Shown piece by piece: positions 54,521 to 64,000 of a stretch of DNA of 64,000 nucleotides. Position numbers and translations under genes: made by a program. Under the pieces are notes generated by a model that saw nothing but the letters and a program-made list of their open reading frames with translations, did no database searches and had not been told where the DNA came from. The stretch is from Astropecten irregularis (Eukaryota > Echinodermata > Asteroidea > Paxillosida > Astropectinidae). The stretch covers positions 7,931,541-7,995,540 of the forward strand of contig OZ020256.1 in the NCBI GenBank assembly GCA_963971285.1. The letters are read 5' to 3'. The stretch's first letter is position 1, and each line of letters opens with the position of its first letter.

Positions 54521-55601
54521 CGGGGATTGTGATAAGAAGGGATCCCCAAAACAGATTGATTATTTTAGCCCTTAAGTAGCTTCTACTCCTCAAAAATGAT
54601 ACTTTTGACTTTCAGCAAATGTTCCTGGGTCCTTAAAAGTCTGTATTGAAGAACTAGGGGCCTATGTGCAACATTTCAGTGTAAAAATGCAATTTTCTTA
54701 TGCACTTCTAGCAAACTTGAAAACATCCCGTCTAACCCCGCAAGGCCATTTTGTCTGGTCTGGTTAGTCTAGTGAGCAGACCCAAGAGATAAAGAGTCTG
54801 CAAAATGTCAGAGTGGAAACCAGACTATTCTCGTAAGTGGCCGTGAAATGTTACATCTTTGTTACTGTTTGTACCCCATAATTTCCCTCAAAAATCAAAG
54901 CCCTGCATGCCCACTTTCCACAAAATTAACCTTGCTAAGTAATAATATAGAAGAAGAGGACATGGAAATAATTCCACTGACGGCCATCACTTGTGCACAA
55001 ACCTATTTGTCTGACAAAGGGCATTGTAAGAAAAATGGCTACTGCTGCATTCGAAGTGTATCATTGTAGGTCAAAAAGTGCTGAAAATCTCACTTTTCGA
55101 AATATATTACCCCAGTGTACACACCTGAGATTGAAGTTCATCATTACTTGCATCCAATAAATAAGTTATCTCTGAGTCTGACTCCTGGGGCCAATTTCAT
55201 AAAACTGTTAAGCACCAAAATTTGCTTAGCACAAAAATGTCTCGCCCAATAAAACAAACCACCATTGAAAATTCCATTTGATATTCATGGTCAGCAAACA
55301 ACAGCCAAAGAACAATCACAAGTGATACACAACACGTGGAAATTTGGTTGTTAACCCAGTTTTTATTAAGACAGAAATGTCATGCTTAGCAAATTTTGGT
55401 GCTTAACAGTTTTATGAAATTGGCCCCTGGACTTGGACTTGGAAGTTGGAGGAAATAAGTAACCCTGTTTCCATAAATGGCCGTCAGTGTGGAACTCTTT
55501 CCGAGGACACCACCAAGTTATATATAGGCCTAGGTAAGTAACTTTCAAAAAGTAGTTCTCCTTTCCCTTATAGTTTTGGGACCCGTCTTATCACAATCCC
55601 G
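54521..55601 (-). mobile_element. family F DNA transposon, longer copy 2
   Basis: Ends GGGATTGTGATAAGAAGGG (left) and TCTTATCACAATCCCGG (right) are inverted. The interior matches 29252-29767 in reverse orientation over most of its length (for example AGAGTGGAAACCAGACTATT and CATAATTTCCCTCAAAAATC). It also carries 55187-55427, a nested MITE, and extra sequence at 54930-55180. I see no clear target duplication. The copy is about 1.08 kb against 516 bp for copy 1. Confidence 0.8.
55187..55427. mobile_element. MITE G nested in family F
   Basis: Inverted ends GGGGCCAATTTCATAAAACT extending about 40 bp (through GTTAAGCACCAAAATTTGC). 241 bp, noncoding. No certain target duplication; flanks are CCT and TGG. 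Confidence 0.85.
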
Positions 55602-55984
55602 GTCCCCAGACGTACGCAGACAACTTTTTATAATAATGGTGCCCAGTTTTCGGACATTGAATATTTCGAGAGCGGAGGAGCGCCGCGCCGGAGCCTGAAT
55701 TCTAGTTCTTGAACTTTGAAGTAGCCTATTCCAACAGTACCTTCATTTCCAAACTCGTATCGACAGATGGGACCGAATCCAGGCCTATTGCTGAACAATT
55801 CGGGCACGAAAGACAGATTCAACTAACAGGAAAACGCAACGAAGTATGTGACCATACACATACAGTACATAAATCTATAGTGCTTTGGTGCTAGACGTTG
55901 TTGTTATGATGTTATCGTTATGCCCGATAACCCGCCACCACGAGAGGGCGTATCATGACAATCCGCTAGCGACGCACGAGCACG

Positions 55985-56150
55985 GGCCGATTTCATAAAG
56001 CTCTGCGACGCGTCGCAACTCGATTTGCGACTCGTCATATCTGCGACGCGTCGCATCTACGCTGTGAGTCCATAGAGAAAGGATGCGTCTTAACTCTGCG
56101 ACGCGTCGTAAGTTTACGTAAAAACTTACGACGATAACTACTACTACGGG
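55985..56150. repeat. palindrome-rich segment (GCGACGCGTCGC units)
   Basis: Three near-identical 12-bp palindromes GCGACGCGTCGC/T at 56005-56016, 56043-56054 and 56098-56109, followed by a hairpin CGTAAGTTT/AAACTTACG at 56106-56129. The left edge GCCGATTTCATAAAGCTC resembles the start of MITE G, so this may be a diverged or one-armed relative. Confidence 0.6.
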
Positions 56151-56715
56151 TGCAGACCAGTAAATAAATTCCCATAGGCTCCCACGCAAAATGGCCAAAT
56201 TAAAAATATTATTAAAAATACTCAGAGGTTTCTGAGGCAATCGACCAATGCGGCAAAATAAAGGTGAAAACTTCAATTTTCATTTTCTTTTCAATTTTCT
56301 ATAGGTTAACCGATAACTTTTTGCCGAAAAGTACATTCAAAGAAAAATACCCCTAAAACCATAGATATATATTTAGTGCGTTCGATTTGGTTACTCGCGC
56401 TTACTCCGGGAAGCGCGACAGCGTTCGATTTGACTTTGACGTCACATCTCGCGCTTACTCAGGCCTGGCCCAAGTGAGCGACCCGCCGATCCGAGCGGGT
56501 TACTTCGGTAAGTATCCCACAGTGCATTGTTCCAAGATGGCCGAAATGCAAACAGACGAAACTTTTCGTTGTAACGAAATTGATAATTACTTTTTGTTTT
56601 AACTTGTGGATGCTGAATTAAAACAGCCAGGAGAAGTAGGCCCCTATATTTCGGAGGAAATTCAGTTTTGAAACTGGAAGTGACAGAAATGGGGAATGAT
56701 GGCCAAATGTTCCTT
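56151..56715. other. no gene recognised
   Basis: Featureless apart from short frames. Confidence 0.4.
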
Positions 56716-56805
56716 TTTATGGAACGCCATCAGTGCCTTCGCTCCCAATTTTGTATTTCGGTCATTGAACGACCATTCAATTCGGTGATTTCGTCGGTTT
56801 GTACA
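56716..56805. repeat. dispersed repeat O, copy 1
   Basis: The block GGAACGCCATCAGTGCCTTC through TTCGGTGATTTCGTC is nearly identical to 62734-62815. Confidence 0.85.
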
Positions 56806-59800
56806 CGGGTGCGTCATCTAGTTTTTATATAATATCTATGTCTATACATGTCTACAGCGTTGCCGTCCAAAATGGCGTCCTGATTACGTGACTGCACATC
56901 CTCTATAGTAGTCTTGTCCAAGACGTTATTTATGCGCGAGCCCCTCCAAACAATTACCCACCCACACGCAAACTAAGTGGAACATTCCACCGACCGACGA
57001 AAAATAACGTCTTGTTGGTTTGCTCTGGTGTCACGTGACAAAGACTGAGCGTGACCTCTGTGGGCAAAAATTGCATATTCATTGAGGTCAACAACGGGGT
57101 GCAATGCGCTGTTTTGGTCAGCGTCCAATCCACGCACGTGGTACGGCGTGATACCGTGTGCATATCACGTAATGACGGTCGTTTGAAACTCAGCCGCAAC
57201 CGTTATTGCCATGGAGCAATAACAACAGATAGCTCCATGGTCATTACCAAAACCATGGCTTGATTATACTTCGATCAACTGTCATGCGGCACAAAAAGAT
57301 TTCGAGAAATTTTACTATGAATAAGCCGTATTTTACAGCTTTTTGGGTTATCCTCGGGCTTTTGTTATTCGTTATTTATTGTGTATTTCATGTGTACAGT
57401 ACTTTTGTATGTTGCCAAAATAAATGAATGAATGAAGGGATGAATGAAATAATTTCACTGAATTATGATACCATGGAGTCTGTTCCCGGGCTCCATGAAG
57501 ACACGGAATGATTTCGAGGGGCACGGTTAGTAAATTTATTCCATTCCCAAGTTGTCTAAGAGCCTTGTTCTCCGGAAAACTCTCGAATCCCCGACATTTG
57601 TGTTGCAAAATCCAAGGCCTCCAAATTCAATACGATCCGTCAGCAGCCATGGTACGATATCAATGAAGGCCTACATACGGCACATGTAATTTACAAGTAC
57701 TGTAAATACACCTGTATGCGTACTGTATATAATGCTTGCGACGTCGTTGCGGTACTAGACTTCATCTCCATGCAAATTTTCTAAATATATTAATGCAAAT
57801 AAGGCTACGTCATGATGCGCCGACTTCGCGGGGGGTTATTGCCCGGAATTTTCCGGGCACAGTCAGTGCGCAGTGTATAGATAAGCGCTCTTGTTTATTT
57901 GCTACGTATGCATGAACTGGGCCAGGAAATGAATATTCATGAGATTGATGACAGCGTTTTCGAAATTGATTTTCACGTGAACGTATGTTCAAAAGTCAAA
58001 TTTTACTCAACCGAAAGATTGCAGGTACCATAGTTTTATTGCTGATCAGGTTTTATCAAATTTCTAATGATTAAGTTTGAGAAATATCGGGACGATAATA
58101 TTACTGTTTTTGTCGTGAATTTAAGGTTGAAGAAAACTGCTATTTTTCAATATCAAACAAACTTGGCCACCATAAGTAGACGATTTAGTGAAAAGTACAA
58201 GTACTAAACTACCTATTTCTGTAACGAACTGCTCCATTGATAGCCCAAAACAGTCAGGATCACTGAAAAAACACGACCATTCCGGATAGCAAAGTCACGA
58301 ACATAAGGCATCCGTGGAAGCACGTGTAATACACGAGTGTGCATTCCTCATTGGGTAAAACCCCAATCATAGTCACGTACTGACCAATCACGTATTATGT
58401 CAGTCCCGCGTAGGGGTCTGTGTTGTGTCGGGTACCCACCGCTGTTACAAGGGCTCCATAGGCGAAATCTAGTTTACGCGCATGCGCCAGTTTTTCATGG
58501 TGGGTCACTAAAAATGCATATTCATGAGGTGTGACCTCATAACGCCAACTCTCAAAACGTCTCATAAACTCCTCCAAAATTTCGTAATATAGACTTTATG
58601 GGCGGGTAAAAAGGTGATGGAACTGTTGCATATGTATATTTCAGCTGGCAAATCGCCGAGAAAGAAATTTCTGGAGGTTCGGGTAGCGCGAAATACAAAA
58701 ATACAAGCAGCGCTCTTTTCTCAAGAAAGACGACGGATTCCAGAAAAAGTACGTTTTTAAGTCATGTTTTCTCCAAGAAAGGAAGTTTTCCTAATCAGGG
58801 GATTGAAATAGCCATTAAAACCAGTTCTTACTTTACAAAAGTAAGGCCTTTTTAAAGTATATAACCCCCACACCCGCTAGGAAATTAAAATAGAATGCGA
58901 CATACAACGGGGCTCGTGGGGTGCTTTTCACCCGTGCAACGTGCATGCACCCATAGGGCAACACGCACACTGTACTGTACAGTTAAACATGCACTGTACA
59001 GTACATACAGTATACATGTACATGTAGGCCTAGTGCGTATACAGGAGGGAAGAGTTGTTAGTTGACTGTAGAAGCTGGGCGGGTACCAGCTAACCAGCGT
59101 GGAATAATCTCCAGGAATTTCCATACATGTACATGTATATTATACAGATAAATTAATTACACAGTACATGTAGTTCGTTTGTCTGTTTTTTTGTTTAAAT
59201 GCTGATACAAATAAATAAAAAAATAAAAAAATAAATAAAGGCCCAGGGCCGCGGGAAAAACTCAAAATAAGAGAGAAAGTGATGCATGATGGTATGTGGC
59301 ATGTTCATATTGCACGGTTTTGCACCAACATTGAATGTGTACTAACGCAAAAGTGTATGGGTTCTGCACTCTATTTCCGTTACAAATGACTCGACAACGA
59401 ATAGATCTTCATGTTGAATACTAACAATTCTCCAGGAAAACTTCCAGAGACATTATGGAAGGCAAGTAAAGTGGCCAGTCTGTGGGACTTCGGTGTAAAG
59501 ACCAAAATTCACGGCGGTTTTGAAACTCGAATTACACCAAACCCTCGACACTGGGCAGCCATATTATAAGTTCAACAGGGGAAGAGTTGACCTTATTTTA
59601 CATCATTTACAAGAAAATGCTCAATATTCATTAGAAATTTACATAAAAAGGCGTAAATAAATCATGCTAATTAAGCAGTGGACAAAGATAACCACAAGAG
59701 GGCGCGCTTCATCAATGAACGCCCACTGTAACGCCCACGCACAACCAGCTAACTAGATTTCGCCACGGAAACAGCGGTGTACCCTGTTCAGCAGGGACTT

Positions 59801-60861
59801 GCATATGGTTAAATAGAAGAAAAATAGGCTCCCGACTATAAATAAACTGGCGATCTGTCTTATGTGTTTTCGCAATTGGTATCAGGAAGATTTTTGTAAT
59901 TTAAGTAATGTTCCTTCGTGAGCAAAGACAAACATTACCAATGTCTGTCCCAACTGTTTTCTTTCTTTAACTTAGTCGGCTACCTTCATTGGTTTAATTA
60001 ATGATTTCAGATTATTGTTGTTCATTTTAGGAAGTAGTATCTTTTTAAATAATAATGGGAAATCAAAATTAATTACGACACTGACAGTTATCACTTTGTT
60101 TCATCGTAAAACACGAAAATTATTTATTTCAAAATTTATTAACAAAATAAACAATACTGAAAATTGCATAGTTGCATTACACCAGCTGCATACTGAAAAT
60201 TGTAAAATGACATAAATACCAGGCTGCATAGTCAATATATTGTTGTTTGTCATTAACACCCGCATCCAATAAATATAATACTAATAATAAAGTTAAACAA
60301 TATAACTTTTTGTCATTGCCATGAATAAAAAAGGTACACCGCATTGTACCAATGAAGTTGGAATTCGAGTTGGAAGAGTTGGAAGATTGCGGTAACATGT
60401 ATGAATTTCAACAAAGCTAAAGCAATGTAGTTTTTAGTATTTTTTTGTTTTCAATATCACTTACATGTGGTTTTAAATATCACTTACATTTACTTTTATC
60501 ACATGTAGTATTCAATATCATTTACATGTAGTTTTCAATATAAATACCTGATGCAGTATAGCACATTGGGGTTGAGTTACATCATAGTACAGTAACTTTA
60601 TAAAAATAACACCTTCTTCAGAAGATTGGCAAGGTGAAAAACCTATTGCGGTACACAAGTTATTCATATTTTGCACAAAGAAAATTAGGAATATACAACC
60701 TGACATAAACATCAACTATTACGATAAACACTCTTTAAAGAACATGGGCCAGTAAATAAAATATGTTGGTAGAGATAAATAAATCTCTACACTTACAGGC
60801 AAGTGCAATAGAATGGCAAAAACTAGTAATTGCATACCATAATGACTACTAATTTTGAAGA
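56806..60861. other. no gene recognised; short motifs noted
   Basis: A long non-repetitive stretch with (AATG)n at about 57420-57435, GCGCATGCGC at 58478-58487, TGTACAGTACA-type runs at 58970-59035 and an AAATAAA-rich tract near 59210-59240. A phrase AAAACAGTCAGGATCAC occurs at 58246 and again at about 62121. I could not support any coding gene. Confidence 0.45.
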
Positions 60862-61158
60862 TTAAAGGTTATATCATACATTGGTTTTTGTCAAAGAAAT
60901 ACAGATTTATGGGCAAAAATATCAAGGAATATACAATAATAGTCATCTGTGAAAATTTCAGTCCCATACGGTGCCCAGGCCACTTTTTGAGAAAACAGTG
61001 AAAAACGGCCACAGTATTTCTTAACTCTTTTTTCTTTTATTTTTGATCTTTTAAAAGATCAAAAAGATTTTCGGTCGTTGTTTTTCTAATTTCTGGAAAA
61101 TATACCATTTCATGCAGAACAATTTTAACGGTATGTTCCTACCACGACCATCTTCATG
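60862..61158. mobile_element. family A MITE, right end lost
   Basis: TTAA at 60862-60865 and a family A left end and body; the similarity stops at CCATCTTCATG (61158). Same orientation as 22397. Confidence 0.8.
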
Positions 61159-61377
61159 CTTACAGGCAAGTGCTGTGGAATGTTGAATATTAGTGCACAG
61201 AATTACAAAATACTGACAACTAATGCTAACACAATACACCAACATCTTACTCTTACACAGTTGGAAATGGTCAATGGAAATTTAAGATTTGCCTGTTTGC
61301 TTCATAATTACAAAAAAAATTAATTAAGTCATAACCAAATATAGGCAAATATCCTGAGATTAAAAAAATATCACATT

Positions 61378-61560
61378 TGTGTGTAAGGAGAAGAGCAGAA
61401 TCAAACATGTCACCGTTGAGAAACAGACAAAGAGAATAGTCCCCATAGTTTGACCAAAAAACAAAAAAGTTGATGTACATTGTGGTTGATCATAAAGAGT
61501 CATCTTAGTTTAAGTAAAAGTGCCGATACACGGAAAAAATACCGGTTGCTCTCTCGAAAG
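61378..61560. repeat. dispersed copy of the foldback inner arm
   Basis: Matches 6998-7200 in order (GTGTAAGGAGAAGAGCA, AGAGTCATCTTAGTTT, AAGTGCCGATACACGGAAAA), but without the palindromic array or outer ends. Confidence 0.75.
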
Positions 61561-62464
61561 TTTGAAGTATATGGGAAGATGCCTGGTGATGGAATCTCCA
61601 ATAATCTGCACTCTGAAGAAGGGAAGGTCACTGTGAGTGGTGGGCCTGTAAGAAAAATGAAATGAAATGAAAAAAAAAAAAAATGAAACCGAAAGCACCA
61701 ACAGTTTTCATAGAGTGAAAAAGCCTATACCCTAGCCTGAAAATCAATAGAGCCTATTTGTCTGAATTTTGTTCACAATAATTCCAAAACTTCACAAAAA
61801 ATCCAAGCCATTTGCCATTAAAATAATGCAGACTTCCGTGCAGACAGACAAGATTTATTATCAGAATTTCACTTTTTGTAGGCTGTACACATACATATGC
61901 ATGATACATGTAGTCGCTGCAAAGTCTACGTAACGTACACACGGAAAAAAAGGTGACGTCATACATGTACTCCGATGCACGTAAATTGTGCAATTTTTCC
62001 CCACAATTCGGATCGAAATAAAAATGTTCCAAGGTATCGGCCACAGGTCGGAATTATACGATTGGCAAGCATAACTCTTCATGAGCCCAAAACATGACGA
62101 CATTTGTCACCAAATATTCCAAAACAGTCAGGATCACCAAAAACGTAAAGGTAGTGTAAACATTCTGGATATTTCATAGTAAACTTCACCAGACTGATAA
62201 ATAACTTTTAAATCAAAATAATCATACAAATTAGGTATCATTCGACGCAGAAATTCGTCTATTTTCACTTACCACTCCATCTTGGCCCAACACTGCTAAG
62301 AAGGGGGTTTCCCAACGATTTTCTCAGGGGTTGTGCCGAACACTCGTAAAATCTCGTTGATTCTCGAACGGTCCGAGACCGTAGACTCGCTGCAAATAAA
62401 ACTTCGCTGAGTGCCTCATTATCGAGCACGCTGCGCACTGACTGGGCAGTTTGAAGTAAATGGA
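61561..62464. other. no gene recognised
   Basis: No gene or certain repeat is seen apart from a poly-A run at 61670-61680. Confidence 0.4.
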
Positions 62465-62583
62465 CAAGACGGTATTACGGGCTTGTGTGTGTGGCGTAGA
62501 CGTTATTTCGGGTCGTTTGTTGTGTTAACACGTACACGTACGTGCGATCTGTTGGCCAGGTACAACTACGTAATACCGTCTTG
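62465..62583. mobile_element. 119-bp inverted-repeat element
   Basis: Perfect 15-bp inverted ends CAAGACGGTATTACG. It is small and noncoding, and no second copy was noticed in the window. Confidence 0.6.
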
Positions 62584-62727
62584 AACAAGACTACCTCTAT
62601 AGGTGCACATGCACAATTGGTTGTAATAAACGAACGATATCGCCCGAGTTTCAACTATAGACGGGTCAAGACTCAAGAGGTCGTGCGTTGTAAATACTGC
62701 ATCCAATCGTCGATTATAATGCGATAA

Positions 62728-63125
62728 AAGGTATGGAACGCCATCAGTGCCTTCGCTCCCAATTTTGTATTTCGGTCATTGAACGACCATTCAATTCGGT
62801 GATTTCGTCATGTCCTTTTGTGGTTTTGTCTCCCCATTATGTCAGTTCGCCATTCGGTTTTGTGCTTTCGTCATTTCATTAATTTCTGCATTCCGTTTTG
62901 TTGTTTCGTCATTCCATTGTGTCATTTGGCATTTCGTTTTGTAGTTTTGTCTCACCATTATGCCAATTCTGCATTCAGTTTTGTCGTTTCGTCATGCCAT
63001 TTTGTCTTTTTGGCATTCGGTTTTGTCGTTCGGTCTAACCATTATGTGTATTCGTCATTCCGTCTGCTGTTTGTCTTTAGTTCTGTAAAAACATCAGTCC
63101 GTTCAGCAAGTTCGTAGCGTAATTC
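62728..63125. repeat. dispersed repeat O, copy 2, followed by degenerate tandem array
   Basis: 62734-62815 matches 56716-56805. From there to about 63125 run diverged units of the form CATTCGGTTTTGTCGTTTCG. The 99-codon Phe/Cys/Ser-rich frame over it is repeat-derived. Confidence 0.75.
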
Positions 63126-63770
63126 TGTGCGTTTGTCTTTCGATTCCACGATTCGATACCATGTTGCGATTAGTCGTCCAGGCATCGTGTTTTCACCGCG
63201 CCGTTTGTGCCATATGTGAAATCGTCATTCGGCGGTTTTCTGTAACGTCGTGTCACTCGTGTGTATATATTAACAGTGTTCAATGCTCTCATGCATCAGG
63301 CATGTCCGGCTATGCGATGAATAGTATACTACCATGGCAACTATAGGAAGCAGTAGGCAACGCAGACATTATTTGAATGCCCCATATGACAGTACCACTA
63401 TTCCCGATCCCACGATCGACACCGAAGCATAATACAGTACTAGTCATGTGTACGATACTGCAATAGCATATGGTACACAGAGGTCATTCGTTACAGGTCA
63501 TCCATATTCATTAGATACCGATTCAACTGGATTTTTGCGGGCGCTGATTGGTTCCTCCGGAAATCCGAAGGAAAAATAAAGAAAAAGTTAAACAATTCAT
63601 AGGAAATTCCCAAGACTGTAATGCGAGCAACTGGGTCAAATGAAGTCACGAGAGGGCGCAGTGGCACGATGGGGTCCGTTATCGAGCTTTACAGTCTTGG
63701 ACCAAGACTATATCCGCGTATGCAGGACGCGGCCACTTTAGGTAGGACAAAAATGAACCTAAACATTCAA
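63126..63770. other. no gene recognised
   Basis: No convincing frame or shared repeat is seen before the last MITE. Confidence 0.4.
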
Positions 63771-64000
63771 GGTGGACCCAAGTAAATAGTGCCAAAATCC
63801 GTCCGCCGAGCTCATGAATAAAAGTTAAGCACTCAATATATTTTAAATAAGAGAGTTGTGAGAGCTATGAAAATGAAGGATTGAAGAAATATGGCACTGG
63901 ACCTCCTGTCTGGACTCTGGGCTTCCATTTGTGACCATTTTTGATGCAATTGGGTGAGAAAGTGGGTCTATTTCAGCCGCTTTGCAGAGGGATGTTTTTT
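63771..64000. mobile_element. family B MITE, cut by the window end
   Basis: From GGTGGACCCAAGTAAATAG it matches 37737 onward and stops at the window border. Same orientation as the other two copies; the first bases of the terminal repeat differ (GGTGGACCC). Confidence 0.92.

Noticed and set aside
58478-58487. GCGCATGCGC, an NRF-1-like palindrome, as a promoter mark
   Set aside because: It is a single 10-bp motif with no transcript, exon or CpG-island context around it; too weak to annotate as regulatory.
62818-63117. 99-codon Phe/Cys/Ser-rich frame, membrane-protein-like
   Set aside because: It is generated by the TTTTGTCGTTTCG-type tandem repeats.

Overview
The window looks like gene-poor, repeat-rich animal DNA, most probably from a marine invertebrate such as an echinoderm, hemichordate or amphioxus-like deuterostome. 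The reasons are tRNA-headed SINEs with (ATT)n tails, BEL/Pao and Ty3/Gypsy retrotransposons, many small inverted-repeat transposons, frequent ACATGTACATGT-type stretches and a spliced beta-1,3-galactosyltransferase. The species cannot be fixed from the sequence alone.

Only one convincing host gene is present: a beta-1,3-galactosyltransferase-like (GT31) gene on the minus strand at 52457-53524. Its coding exon is intact and has a good splice acceptor just upstream of the start codon. Nearly everything else that can be recognised is transposon-derived.

Layout. 0-6.3 kb: tRNA-like/SINE pieces, short MITEs and two inverted-repeat elements (4486-5129 and 5155-5482). 6.3-8.8 kb: a 1.8-kb foldback element (6475-8280) built of palindromic ACATCACAAATAT arrays, inserted in an older TTAA-type element. 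10-12 kb: two TTAA-type MITEs and a hAT-like MITE. 12.3-20.4 kb: a decayed BEL/Pao LTR retrotransposon on the minus strand with 5-bp target duplication TATCC; each LTR carries a related CTAA-type MITE, and its interior carries a LINE fragment that itself holds a MITE. 20.4-36 kb: MITEs, one arm of a 1.1-kb inverted-repeat pair, a LINE RT fragment and long stretches with no recognisable gene. 36.1-43.2 kb: a decayed Ty3/Gypsy element on the plus strand with 5' LTR, Gag, protease, RT-RNase H and integrase, interrupted by two MITEs and several frameshifts. 43.4-48.5 kb: dispersed repeats including two with internal CCCTAA telomere-like tracts, and the second arm of the 1.1-kb pair. 49-50 kb: a LINE remnant. 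51.9-56 kb: a hAT-like MITE, the galactosyltransferase gene and a nested element pair. 56-64 kb: sparse repeats and no recognisable gene.

At least six nonautonomous DNA-transposon families recur, with distinct terminal inverted repeats and target duplications (TTAA; CTAA; 8-bp hAT type, two families; TA; TAA; 9 bp). Several are nested inside each other, so the relative order of insertions can be read. I refer to them as families A to O; these are labels of my own, not database names.
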